This document shows, piece by piece, positions 43,499 to 54,718 of a stretch of DNA of 64,000 nt (position 1 is its first letter; each line of letters begins with the position of its first letter). The notes under the pieces are model-generated. The model saw nothing but the letters and a program-made list of their open reading frames with translations, made no database searches and had not been told where the DNA came from. Source of the stretch: JBFWMG01 sp050251715 (GTDB taxonomy: Bacteria > Desulfobacterota > Desulfovibrionia > Desulfovibrionales > Desulfovibrionaceae); NCBI GenBank assembly GCA_050251715.1, contig JBFWMG010000021.1, forward strand, positions 1 through 64,000, read 5' to 3'. The position numbers and the translations under genes were made by a program.

Positions 43499-43708
43499 AT
43501 GGGTCTTGATAAGGAACTGCTCGCCATTCTGGCCTGCCCCAAGTGCAAGGGCGATCTTGCCCTGACCCCGCAAGGCGACGGTCTCGCCTGCGCGGTCGAC
43601 GGCGTGGTCTATCCCATCCGCGATGGCATCCCGGTCATGCTGGTGGAGGAGGCGGTGCCCCAGGCCGCCTGGGACGAGGGCGCCCGCACCGCCCCGAACC
43701 GCCGCTAG
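43499..43708 (+). CDS. Trm112/UPF0434 family zinc-ribbon-like protein
   Basis: This 69-residue protein begins MGLDKELLAILACPKCKGDL, with only one CPxC pair near the N-terminus and VYPIRDGIPVML, as in the YcaR/Trm112 family. Related proteins are small partners or activators of methyltransferases or of lipid A enzymes; the role of bacterial members is poorly defined. AAGGAG lies six bases before the ATG. It is divergent from the sensor kinase. Confidence 0.85.
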   Translation: MGLDKELLAILACPKCKGDLALTPQGDGLACAVDGVVYPIRDGIPVMLVEEAVPQAAWDEGARTAPNRR

Positions 43709-43962
43709 CGGCGCGTCCGCCTGGGGGCGGGCGTGTCGCGGCGGGTAGGGAGGCTGGCAATCGGGTGGTTGGTGGGGCGATGGCCGTCTCTTGGGCCGCC
43801 CCCGCTGTTTCTTCCTTCGGTCGTACTTCCATGGCATGCGGGCATGGCCTGAAAAACGACAAGGCCGCACCGGACAGGGGCGGCCTTGTGCCTATGTGGC
43901 GACGCCGCCACATCCTATGCCTACAAATAAAAAGACGGGCTCGTCGCGCCCGCCCCAGATTG

Positions 43963-44203
43963 CTGACAAGCCGCCCTGTCTCCCTGCTGTTTTTTTCCGA
44001 AGCCTTGCGGCTCATGGCGTCGGATGAATTGTCCCCTATGCCCTTTCCACAGACACCAAGGCCACCCGCCGGGGGAATTCGCGTGTCCCGACCGTATCCC
44101 TCCCGTTAGCCTCCCGCCTGGGGAACCCGTTTGTCCCAGCCGTATCCACCTCCCCAACCAGCAGTTTTTGGGGAAAGAGAGAGAAGAGAGGATGGGGGTC
44201 CGG
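43963..44203 (-). repeat. Dispersed intergenic repeat, copy 2 (inverted)
   Basis: Read on the minus strand, this stretch repeats copy 1 (4919-5180) block for block: the CCCCATCCTCTCTTCTCTCT tract, the AAAAACTGCTGG motif, the GATACGG/GACA units, and CATCCGACGCC-TGAGCCGCAAGGCTTCG followed by a purine tract. Differences are small indels and substitutions, so the copies are diverged but clearly homologous. Confidence 0.8.
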
Positions 44204-44282
44204 GGGAAGGAGAGAGGAGAGGGAAAACCCCTTTTTATGCTTGGAAAAAGGGGTTGTTCCCTCTCCTCTCTCCTTCCCCCGG
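44201..44282. repeat. Near-perfect 82-bp palindrome (36-37-bp arms)
   Basis: The left arm (44201-44236, purine-rich, ending AAAACCCCTTTTT) and the right arm (44245-44282) are reverse complements with a single inserted base; the loop is ATGCTTGG. It lies 6 bp past the stop of cobA-hemD, so its transcript would form a giant hairpin. It may act as terminator, mRNA 3' end stabiliser or recombination hot spot. Confidence 0.9.
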
Positions 44283-44288
44283 TTGCCG

Positions 44289-45803
44289 CTACGCGGCGGG
44301 CTTGGCGTCCGCCGCCAGGGCGTCCACCAGGGCCGGGATGGTGAAGTCGGCGGGCTGGATGTCCGGGGTGAAGCCGTGCTTCTCCAGCGTCTTGGCCGTG
44401 ACCGGGCCGATGCAGGCGAGCTTGACGCCAGTGGCCTTGCGCACCTCTTCCGGGGCGATGAGGGTGAAGAAGTTGTCCACCGTGGAGGAACTGGCAAAGG
44501 TGATGTAGTGGATCTCGCCCTTGCGGAGCATGTCCAGCACCTCGGCGGTGCGCTCCTCGGCCAGCACGGTTTCGTACACGGGCAGGATGTCCACGGCCGC
44601 GCCAGCCTTGCGCAGTTCGTCGGGCAGCACCTCGCGCGCCTCCTTGGCGCGGGGGATGAGCACCTTGGCGCCCTTGACGCCCAGTTCGAGCATGCCCGCC
44701 ACCACGCCTTCGGCCACGTACTTGGCGGGCACGAAATCGGGCCGCACGCCGCGCGCGGCAAGCGCCTCGGCCGTGGCGGGACCGATGGCCGCCACCTTGC
44801 AGCCGCCCAGGGCGCGGGTGTCCTTGCCCTTGGCTTCGAGTTGCAGCCAGAAGTGCTTGACGCCGTTGATTGAGGTGAAGACCAGCCAGTCATAGTCGGC
44901 CAGGCCGTCGATGGCCGCGTGGACCGGGGCGTAGTCGGCCAGGGGCTTGATGGTGATGGTGGGGAACTGCACGCTGCACGCGCCCAGTTCGTCCAGGCGT
45001 TCGGTCAGGCCGCTGGCCTGTTCGCGGGCGCGGGTCACCACCACGCCCTTGCCCAGCAGCGGGCGTTGTTCGTACCAGTTGAGCGTTTCGCGCAGCACGC
45101 ACACGTCGCCCACCACGATGAGCGAGGGCGCGGAAAAGTCCAGGCGCTCGGCGTCGTCGGCAATGGTGGCCAACTGGCCCACGTGGGAGCGGTGGCGGCA
45201 GGTGGTGCCCCAGCGCACCAGGCCCACGGGTGTGGTGCCGGGCATGCCGTGCTTCATGAGATTTTCGGCGATCATGGGCAGGTTCTTCATGCCCATGAAG
45301 AACACCAGCGTGCTGGTGCCGCTGGCCAGCGCCTCCCAGTTGTGGGCGGTGTCGGGCTTGGTGGGATCCTCGTGGCCGGTGATGAAGGACACGGACGAGG
45401 CGTACTTGCGGTGGGTGAGCGGGATGCCCGCATAGGCCGGGCCCGCGATGGCGCTGGTCACGCCGGGCACGACCTCGAAGGGCACGCCGTCGGCCAGGAG
45501 TTCTTCGGCCTCTTCGGCGCCGCGTCCGAACATGTAGGGGTCGCCGCCCTTGAGCCGGGCGATGGTCTTGCCTTCCTTGGCCTTGGCCACCAGCAGCGCG
45601 TTGATCTGGTCCTGGGGCAGGGTGTGGTCGCCGCCCTTTTTGCCCACGTAGATGATTTCCGCGTCGTCACGGCAGAAATTCAGGAACGAGGCGTTGGCCA
45701 GGTAGTCGTAGACCACCACGTCGGCGGTTTCGAGGATGTGCTTGGCCTTCAAGGTGAGCAGGCCGGGGTCGCCGGGACCGGCTCCGAGGAGATAGACTTT
45801 CAT
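44289..45803 (-). CDS. cobA-hemD: Fused uroporphyrinogen-III C-methyltransferase / uroporphyrinogen-III synthase
   Basis: This is a 504-residue bifunctional enzyme of tetrapyrrole synthesis. The N-terminal CobA/SUMT domain (1 to about 245) has LLGAGPGDPGLLTLKA, ARLKGGDPYMFGRG and VVPGVTSAIAGPAYAG. The C-terminal HemD domain (about 250-500) has VVVTRAREQASGL and ITFASSSTVDNFF. Together they cyclise hydroxymethylbilane and methylate uroporphyrinogen III to precorrin-2, feeding siroheme, cobalamin and (via alternative heme synthesis) heme. This fusion is typical of sulfate reducers. The start has the motif MKVYLLGAG, and an AGGC region lies upstream. Confidence 0.93.
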   Translation of the reverse strand: MKVYLLGAGPGDPGLLTLKAKHILETADVVVYDYLANASFLNFCRDDAEIIYVGKKGGDHTLPQDQINALLVAKAKEGKTIARLKGGDPYMFGRGAEEAEELLADGVPFEVVPGVTSAIAGPAYAGIPLTHRKYASSVSFITGHEDPTKPDTAHNWEALASGTSTLVFFMGMKNLPMIAENLMKHGMPGTTPVGLVRWGTTCRHRSHVGQLATIADDAERLDFSAPSLIVVGDVCVLRETLNWYEQRPLLGKGVVVTRAREQASGLTERLDELGACSVQFPTITIKPLADYAPVHAAIDGLADYDWLVFTSINGVKHFWLQLEAKGKDTRALGGCKVAAIGPATAEALAARGVRPDFVPAKYVAEGVVAGMLELGVKGAKVLIPRAKEAREVLPDELRKAGAAVDILPVYETVLAEERTAEVLDMLRKGEIHYITFASSSTVDNFFTLIAPEEVRKATGVKLACIGPVTAKTLEKHGFTPDIQPADFTIPALVDALAADAKPAA

Positions 45804-45848
45804 GGTGCCTCCGGCGGCGGCCCAAAGCCGCCGTCGTGTTGGATTGAG

Positions 45849-45949
45849 AGCATCTTAGCTGTGAAAAAGTTCAGATGCTTTTATGCATTTTGTTGAAATA
45901 ATGCTTCATTATTTCAACTAGTTACATTTCTTCAACGTGCAAATGCGCT
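45849..45949 (+). repeat. REP-like structured repeat, copy 2
   Basis: This matches copy 1 at 40731-40834 along its length: AGCATCTT...CAGATGCTTTTATGCATTTTG, then TTGAAATAATGCTTCATTATTTCAA, then AATGCGCT. The far end coincides with the stop codon of the DUF3795 gene (45948-45950), and the element lies upstream of cobA-hemD. Confidence 0.8.
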
Positions 45950-46397
45950 ACGGGTAGCGCGGAGCGTCCCGCATCAGTTCGTACAGCGTCTCCACGCCCT
46001 TGTCGCGCATGATCTCGTTGTTCTTTTGCCAGCGCCCGGCAATGGCCGGTGGCATGCCGTGCGTGGTGCAGGGAAAATCAACGCATTGGAAACAAAAGTC
46101 AACGCCGCGTTTTCCGGCGCAGGCGGGCACGGCGCAGGCCTTGAACAGGCAGCCCGAGCCCCGGCAGCCCGTGCAGGTTCCCGAGGCCAGGAAATCGAGC
46201 ACCGGGGCGAAGGCGGGGTAGCCCGCAAAGACCGGGTCCATGTTCTTGAACCGCTCGGCGTAGAAGGCGAAGTTGGACCCCAGGTGGGTCCGCAGCGCGG
46301 CGGCGTGCTCCTGCACCGGCCCGCCCGCAAAGGCGATGCATTTGCCGCAGGACAGGCCGCAGGGCGCGATGACCTTTTTTATGCTCTCGTAGTCCAT
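45948..46397 (-). CDS. DUF3795-like cysteine-rich protein
   Basis: This 149-residue soluble protein has a high cysteine content: APCGLSCGKCIAF near the N-terminus, then CTGCRGSGCLFKAC, PACAGKRGVDFCFQCVDFPC. The pattern matches DUF3795-type proteins that probably bind metal (zinc or Fe-S). GGAGG lies five bases before the ATG. It lies 25 bp downstream of valS and may be cotranscribed with it. The function is unknown. Confidence 0.82.
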   Translation of the reverse strand: MDYESIKKVIAPCGLSCGKCIAFAGGPVQEHAAALRTHLGSNFAFYAERFKNMDPVFAGYPAFAPVLDFLASGTCTGCRGSGCLFKACAVPACAGKRGVDFCFQCVDFPCTTHGMPPAIAGRWQKNNEIMRDKGVETLYELMRDAPRYP

Positions 46398-46422
46398 GGC
46401 CGCCTCCATGCCGGATGCCGGG

Positions 46423-49104
<2,682 letters not shown>

Positions 49105-49235
49105 GAAGTGGCTCCAGGGCGGGACCGGGCTCGCCGGTCCGTGCGCGGGGCGGCCCAACGGGCCGCAAACGCTTTGCAATTGATAGTGTGTACTGCTACA
49201 TCTCGGTAGTGCCGCAACCAAACCAACACCAAATA

Positions 49236-50495
49236 ATGAGCACTGAATCCATGTCAAGCATATACGTGCTGTGGGACGCCTCGCACCTGTGGGGGCTCCT
49301 GGTGGTGCGCGCCCTGCGCGAATTCGGCGTGCCGTTTTCCGTGGTGCGGGGGCAAGCAATAGCCCAAGGGCTGCTTTCGGGCAAGTCGGAACCCGCCGCC
49401 CTGGTGGTGCCGGGCGGGGTGGCCCGGCTCAAGGCCGACGCCCTGGGCGCGGCGGGCATGGACGCGGTGCGCGCCTACGTGGCGGGCGGCGGCAACTACA
49501 TCGGCTTTTGCGGCGGCACGGGCCTGGGGTTGACCGGCGCGCACGGCCTGGGGCTGTGTCCGTGGCAGCGGCAGACCATGCGCGACCGCATGCTGCATCT
49601 GGTGAGCGGGCACATGCATCTGGCCGTTCCCGGCGGGCATGCCCTGGTGCCCGAGGCCATAGGCCACACGCCGCCCGCGCCCATCTGGTGGCCCGCCCGC
49701 TTTGCGCCCGACGACAACCCGGCGGTGGAGATTCTGGGCGCGTACACCACGCCCGGCGACGATTTCTGGGTGGCGGACCTGCCGCTCACCAGTTTGCCCC
49801 ACGGCACCCTGGCCGACTGGGAGGCCATGTACGGCATCTCGCTGCGGCCCTCGTCCCTGGCCGGGCAGCCGTGCGTGGTGAGCGGGGCGTATGGCGCGGG
49901 GCGCTATGTGCTCAGCTACGCCCACCTCGAAACCCCACGCTCGGCCAAGGCCAACGCGTGGCTGGCGCACATGCTGCGCGTGCTGGCCGGGGTGGCCACC
50001 GCCAAGGACGCGGTGGGGCCGTGGGACATGTGCGCCATGCCCGTGCGCTGGGACGACGGCGTGCTCCTGCGCGGGCGCGGCGTCATGGACGAGATCGTGC
50101 GCCTGGGCCAGAACCATTTTCTGCTCTTCATGCGCAACCCGTGGCTCTTTGGTTGGCGCGCGGGCATTCCGGGGTCGCACCTCAATCATTTGTACGCGCT
50201 GCTCGCCCAGGCGCAGAGCGTGGTTCCCACGGACGCGGCCCTGCGCTTCTGGGAGGCCCGGTCCGGCGATTTCGACCGCATCCTCACCCTGTTCCGCGAC
50301 AGCGTGACCGGGTATCTGCTGGCCGAGCGCCTGGCCATGACCCTGTCCAAGTCCTTCCCGGACGCCGTGAGTCCCGCCGGGCTCAAGGATTCGCGCGAGG
50401 CGCTCTTCGGGCCGCCCATGGAGGGCGGCGGCCTGTACGCCGCCCTGATCGATCTGCTTGACGAACTGGTGTATCTGCAACTGGCGGGGGATTGA
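49236..50495 (+). CDS. BPL-N (glutamine amidotransferase-like) domain protein
   Basis: This is about 419 residues from the ATG at 49236; 49251 is an alternative start. The N-terminal part has the fold of the biotin-protein-ligase N-terminal domain: VLWDASHLWGLLVVRAL, VVPGGVARLKA and GGGNYIGFCGGTGLGL, with a cysteine at the nucleophile position. The rest is helical. Such proteins are common in Desulfovibrio-type genomes; their activity is unknown. It is divergent from valS and is followed 69 bp later by the pseudopilin gene. Confidence 0.78.
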   Translation: MSTESMSSIYVLWDASHLWGLLVVRALREFGVPFSVVRGQAIAQGLLSGKSEPAALVVPGGVARLKADALGAAGMDAVRAYVAGGGNYIGFCGGTGLGLTGAHGLGLCPWQRQTMRDRMLHLVSGHMHLAVPGGHALVPEAIGHTPPAPIWWPARFAPDDNPAVEILGAYTTPGDDFWVADLPLTSLPHGTLADWEAMYGISLRPSSLAGQPCVVSGAYGAGRYVLSYAHLETPRSAKANAWLAHMLRVLAGVATAKDAVGPWDMCAMPVRWDDGVLLRGRGVMDEIVRLGQNHFLLFMRNPWLFGWRAGIPGSHLNHLYALLAQAQSVVPTDAALRFWEARSGDFDRILTLFRDSVTGYLLAERLAMTLSKSFPDAVSPAGLKDSREALFGPPMEGGGLYAALIDLLDELVYLQLAGD

Positions 50496-50563
50496 CCCCG
50501 GGCCGCACTTGGCGATTGCGGCGCATGGGCGGGAATGGTAGACTTGAGGAATGGAACCACAAC

Positions 50564-52360
50564 ATGGGTAAACGGCGCGCCACATCGGGCTTCACGCTCA
50601 TCGAAATGGCGGTGGTGCTCATCATCATCGGCGTCATCAGCGCCGTGCTCACGCCCGTCATCATGCGCACCATCAGCCGCGAAAAGGTGGCGGCGGGCCG
50701 GGGCAACCTCCAGGCCTACGTGGACCGGGTCATCGGCTATGCCGTGGCTGGCGGCATCTCCGGCACACTGCCCACCTCGCCCTTTGGCGGCGATGTGGAC
50801 ATGTGGGGAAAAAGCTACACCTACCTGCCCTTTGGTTCCACGGCCATCTGCGCCACCACGTCCACCACGCTTTCCGTGACCGACGGCACATCCACCCTGT
50901 CGGACATCGCCTTTGTGGTGACGAGTGCCGGCCCCAACGGGGCCGCCGCCATTGTCCCGGCGACAAGCACCACCGTTTCCATCCCGGATGACGACCTGTA
51001 CCAGTACGTCACGTTGTACGAGCTCAAGGCGCTCATGTGCCAGGCCAACAACACCTCCACCACGCCGGAGGATACCACCGGAGACAGCGAGGCGTCCAAA
51101 TACGTCATCTATTCGTCGGGCGGCGGGTACACCGTCCAGCAGAACGCCATCGTCACGGGGGCCATCGCGGCCGACGGCGACATCACCCTGGACAACAACG
51201 CCAACGTGACCGGCGACGTGGGCGCAAGCGGCGACGTCACCCTGGAAAACAACTCCATCGTGACCGGCGACATCTATTCCAACGGCAACATATCCATTGC
51301 CAGCGGCGTCCACGTGACGGGCGATATCCACGCCCAGGGCACCGTGACCGTGGCGTCGAACGCCATCGTGACCGGGAATATCTACGCCAACGGCGTGGTC
51401 AGCATCGACACCGGAGCCCAGATCACCGGCGCCATCAATACCGGGGGGAATCTTGTCGTTGACCATCAAGCCGTCATCTCGGGCGACATCACCACCTCCG
51501 GCAGCGTCACGGTCGATCAGCAAACCCATATCACGGGCACGGTGAACGCTGGCGGCGATGTCTATCTGGCCAGGGACGTCATTCTCACGGGCACGGTCAT
51601 CACCTCGGGCAGCGTGACATTGGATCAAAGTGCCCGCATTACGGGCGACGCGCATGCCGGAACCACCATATATGTGGGCAGGTGGGCCAGCATTGCCGGC
51701 GCAGCCTATGCGGCCAGTTCCATCACCAAGCACTTCCAGGGCACCATTGGCTCGCAGCACCCCTATTCGCCGGCCCCGCCACGGCTCACGCCTTCGTCCC
51801 CCACGGCTCCCACCGCGTACGTGCCCCCGGCAACGCCGAAGGAAAAAACGCCCCTTACCGCGGGCGGTGCGGACCAGACCCTGATACAGAACCAGAGCCT
51901 GCCGCTCGCGCCCGGCACCTACGGCACGCTCTCTTTTGCAGGGAACAACGTCCTCACCCTTTCCGGCGGCGACTACTTCTTCGACGCCATCGCCTCGACG
52001 GGCAACAACCTGTCCCTGTACCTCAACCTCGCGTCCAACGCGACCATCAACATCTTTGTGGTCGGGAACGTGGTCCTGCCCTCCAATCCGGTCGTCTACG
52101 TCTCCACCAACGGCGCGACCTACAACATCGCCAGCGGCGTGGACCAGAACTACGCCGCCAATGTCTATGCCGAGGCCCACGGCACGTGGACCATGGGCAG
52201 CAACACCAACTGGTTCGGCACGTTCTTCTCCAGGGGAAACATCGCCTTTGGCAGCGAGAACTCGGTGATAGGGGCGTACTACACGGCGGGCATCGTCACC
52301 ATGACCAACAACGTCAATCTCACCTATGTCCAGTCCGCCTACGCGCGGGACCACTGGTAG
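50564..52360 (+). CDS. Type IV pseudopilin fused to an 18-residue-repeat beta-solenoid
   Basis: This is a 598-residue protein. A 9-residue basic leader (MGKRRATSG) precedes the prepilin cleavage site and a type IV pilin helix (FTLIEMAVVLIIIGVIS), with the Glu5 of mature pilins. A globular part follows (to about 195), then ten consecutive 18-residue repeats of the type x-x-ITG-x-I-x-x-x-G-x-VT-V-D-x-x plus a partial eleventh, resembling bactofilin-like or polymer-forming beta-helices. A Pro/Thr linker and a C-terminal beta-rich domain complete it. It would be processed by prepilin peptidase and carried on the surface or in a pseudopilus. No pilus genes are adjacent. A GAGG at 14 bases is the only ribosome site. 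Confidence 0.8.
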   Translation: MGKRRATSGFTLIEMAVVLIIIGVISAVLTPVIMRTISREKVAAGRGNLQAYVDRVIGYAVAGGISGTLPTSPFGGDVDMWGKSYTYLPFGSTAICATTSTTLSVTDGTSTLSDIAFVVTSAGPNGAAAIVPATSTTVSIPDDDLYQYVTLYELKALMCQANNTSTTPEDTTGDSEASKYVIYSSGGGYTVQQNAIVTGAIAADGDITLDNNANVTGDVGASGDVTLENNSIVTGDIYSNGNISIASGVHVTGDIHAQGTVTVASNAIVTGNIYANGVVSIDTGAQITGAINTGGNLVVDHQAVISGDITTSGSVTVDQQTHITGTVNAGGDVYLARDVILTGTVITSGSVTLDQSARITGDAHAGTTIYVGRWASIAGAAYAASSITKHFQGTIGSQHPYSPAPPRLTPSSPTAPTAYVPPATPKEKTPLTAGGADQTLIQNQSLPLAPGTYGTLSFAGNNVLTLSGGDYFFDAIASTGNNLSLYLNLASNATINIFVVGNVVLPSNPVVYVSTNGATYNIASGVDQNYAANVYAEAHGTWTMGSNTNWFGTFFSRGNIAFGSENSVIGAYYTAGIVTMTNNVNLTYVQSAYARDHW

Positions 52361-52470
52361 CGCGGGGCGTTATCCTTTGCCCCGGCCCGGCCCGGGCCGG
52401 GCGGCGCGTTTTACTTTGTACGCCGTCCTGGCCGCTTGATCCCGTTTCATCTTGGGTATACTTGTCTACC

Positions 52471-53223
52471 ATGGACATGGTGAGCCAACTTTTTGTGCGG
52501 ATGGCGCTGGCGGCGTGCCTCGTGCTGGGCGCGGGGCCGCACGCCCTGGCCGGAGATGGCGGCCTGCACATCATGACCTCGTATTATCCGCCCTATAATT
52601 ATACTGAAAATGGCGACGTGCAGGGCATGGCCGTGGACGTGGTGCGCGAGATCATGCACCGGCTGGGCGTTGCGGCGCGCATCGACATCAAGCCCTGGCG
52701 CGTGGCGTATCAGAGCACGCAGTTTTTATCCGGCCATGCCTTTTTTTCCGTGCCCCGCACCAGGGCCAACGACATCCTTTTCCGGTGGGTCGGGCCGCTG
52801 GTGGAATCCGACATCGCGCTGTTCGCCAGGCGCAGCGATCGGATCACGGTGCGCAGCCTGGGCGGCGCCGCGAAATACCGCATCGGCGCCATGGTCGATT
52901 CACCGGAAGAGGGGATGTTGCGGGAGAACAGGATGCCGCACTTCGAGTTGGACTCCGACCCCAGGCACAATCTGCTCAAGCTCCTGGACGGCGACATAGA
53001 CCTGTGGATGGCGGACCGGCGCGGCGCGTTGGACACCGTGCGCATGGCGGGGCTGGACGCGGTGATGCTTGCCGAGGTGCTGGCCGTGGGCAGGAGCCGC
53101 CTGTATATCGCCTTTTCCCTGGCCACGCCGGAAGAAACCGTGTTGGCGTGGCAGGGCGCACTGGACGCCATGAAGGCCGACGGCAGCTATGAGGCCGTTG
53201 TCGCCAGGCATGCCAAGCCGTGA
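52471..53223 (+). CDS. Periplasmic family-3 solute-binding-like protein
   Basis: This 250-residue exported protein has a signal peptide (1 to about 27, ending ALA-G). The mature domain has IMTSYYPPYNYTENG, VDVVREIMHRLG and GAMVDSPEEG, typical of small stand-alone family-3 binding proteins in this lineage. No transporter genes are next to it. The start codon at 52471 has only a weak ribosome site; an ATG two codons later is possible. The ligand is unknown, probably an amino acid. Confidence 0.82.
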   Translation: MDMVSQLFVRMALAACLVLGAGPHALAGDGGLHIMTSYYPPYNYTENGDVQGMAVDVVREIMHRLGVAARIDIKPWRVAYQSTQFLSGHAFFSVPRTRANDILFRWVGPLVESDIALFARRSDRITVRSLGGAAKYRIGAMVDSPEEGMLRENRMPHFELDSDPRHNLLKLLDGDIDLWMADRRGALDTVRMAGLDAVMLAEVLAVGRSRLYIAFSLATPEETVLAWQGALDAMKADGSYEAVVARHAKP

Positions 53224-53335
53224 CTCCGCGTCAGCGGATGGCGCAACGCCGTCGTCGGCGGGCCGGGGGAGCGTCGCCTTGCGCCCCGGCCGCCGGGGGG
53301 CAAAGCCTGCCGTGGCGCAAGGCTGGCCCGCCGCA

Positions 53336-54604
53336 TCAGCACTCGGGGCGCGGCGGCTGCTTGGGCAGGATGAGCCGCACCCCACGCTCGAACAAAAAAT
53401 AATCCCACGTCCAGTTGGTGAGCACAATGAGCCGGTTGCGGAAGCCGACCAGGTACATGAGATGCACCACCAGCCACAGGCACCACGCCGCGAATCCTGA
53501 AAATTCCCGCTTGCCCAGCCGCACCACCGCCGCCTTGCGGCCAATGGTGGCCATGGTGCCCTTGTCCCGGTAGCGGAAGGGCTTGACGGGCTTGCCCTTG
53601 ATGAGCCGCTTGATGGACCGGCCCACGTGGTCGCCCTGCTGGATGGCCACGGGCGCGATCATGGGCAGGGGCGCGCCGTCATGCGTCACGCCGCACAGGT
53701 CGCCCGCCACAAAGACCTCGGGCCGGTCGGGCAGTTGCAGGGTGGGGGCCACGCCCACCTTGCCCGCCGGGGCGTTGTGCAGCGCGGCCAGCGACGCGGG
53801 CAGCGATCCGCGCACCCCGGCGGTCCAGACCACGGTTTCCGTGGGCAGCGATTCGCCGTTCGCCAGCAGCACGGCGCGCGGCGTGACCTCGGCCACCTGC
53901 GCCCCCAGCCGCACCGTGACGCCCATGGATTCGAGCCGTTCCCGCGCGTAGCCGCGCAGATGGTCGGGAAAGCCGGGCAAAAGACCGCTGCCCCCCTCCA
54001 GCAGGGTCACGGTTACATCGGCCAGATTGAGGGAGGGAAAGTCGCGCGACAGCGCGCCCGCGATGAGTTCGGCCAGCGCCCCCGCATACTCCACGCCCGT
54101 GGGGCCGCCGCCCACCACCGCCACGGTGAGCAGCCTGCGCTTGGTCGCGGGGTCGCGCTCCGCCGTGGCCAGCTCGAAGCGGTGCAGCAGGTGGTTGCGC
54201 AGGGCAATGGCCTGCTCCAGCTCCTTGAGCTGGAAGGCGTGCTCGTCCGCGCCGCGCACCCCGAAAAAGTGGCTCACGCTGCCCGTGGCCAGCATCAGAT
54301 AGTCGTACCGCTCCCGCCGGTCGCCAATGGTCACGGTGCGGTGGTCAAAGTCCACGCCGCACACCTCGCCCATGGTGAAATCCACGTTCCCCTTGCGCCG
54401 GAAAATGCCCCGCACCGGATAGGCGATCTGCTCCGGCTCCACCTCGGCGGCGGCCACCTGGTAGAGCAGGGGGAAAAAGGTGTGGTAATTGTTGCGGTCC
54501 ACCACCAACACGTCGGCCTGGGAACCGGCCAACCGCTTGGCGGCCCACAGCCCGGCGAATCCCGCCCCCACTATGACGACACGGGGCCGTTTGACACCTT
54601 CCAT
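53336..54604 (-). CDS. ndh: Type II NADH:quinone oxidoreductase (NDH-2-like)
   Basis: This 422-residue flavoprotein has an N-terminal FAD motif VVIVGAGFAGLWAAKRL, NYHTFFPLLYQVA (quinone/FAD region), an NAD motif VAVVGGGPTGVEYAG and FVAGDLCG. The C-terminal hydrophobic helices (AAWCLWLVVHLMYLVGF) anchor it to the inner membrane. It oxidises NADH and reduces quinone without proton pumping. GGGAGG precedes the ATG. Confidence 0.9.
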   Translation of the reverse strand: MEGVKRPRVVIVGAGFAGLWAAKRLAGSQADVLVVDRNNYHTFFPLLYQVAAAEVEPEQIAYPVRGIFRRKGNVDFTMGEVCGVDFDHRTVTIGDRRERYDYLMLATGSVSHFFGVRGADEHAFQLKELEQAIALRNHLLHRFELATAERDPATKRRLLTVAVVGGGPTGVEYAGALAELIAGALSRDFPSLNLADVTVTLLEGGSGLLPGFPDHLRGYARERLESMGVTVRLGAQVAEVTPRAVLLANGESLPTETVVWTAGVRGSLPASLAALHNAPAGKVGVAPTLQLPDRPEVFVAGDLCGVTHDGAPLPMIAPVAIQQGDHVGRSIKRLIKGKPVKPFRYRDKGTMATIGRKAAVVRLGKREFSGFAAWCLWLVVHLMYLVGFRNRLIVLTNWTWDYFLFERGVRLILPKQPPRPEC

Positions 54605-54718
54605 TTGTCCTCCCGATAAAACGTATCGGCCTCGCTTATGCCAAGAAGTGGTGAGAGGCAAGCGGGCAGTACCCAGTATACGTGGACCAGCCGGGCGCGT
54701 CCATGCTAGTCTCGCGCC

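Larger units (their letters stand above)
43709..44288. other. Intergenic region with repeat copy and giant hairpin
   Basis: This 580-bp gap contains a hairpin CAAGGCCGC...GCGGCCTTG (43860-43888), the second copy of the dispersed intergenic repeat (43963-44203) and a very long palindrome (44201-44282). No gene is evident. Confidence 0.6.
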
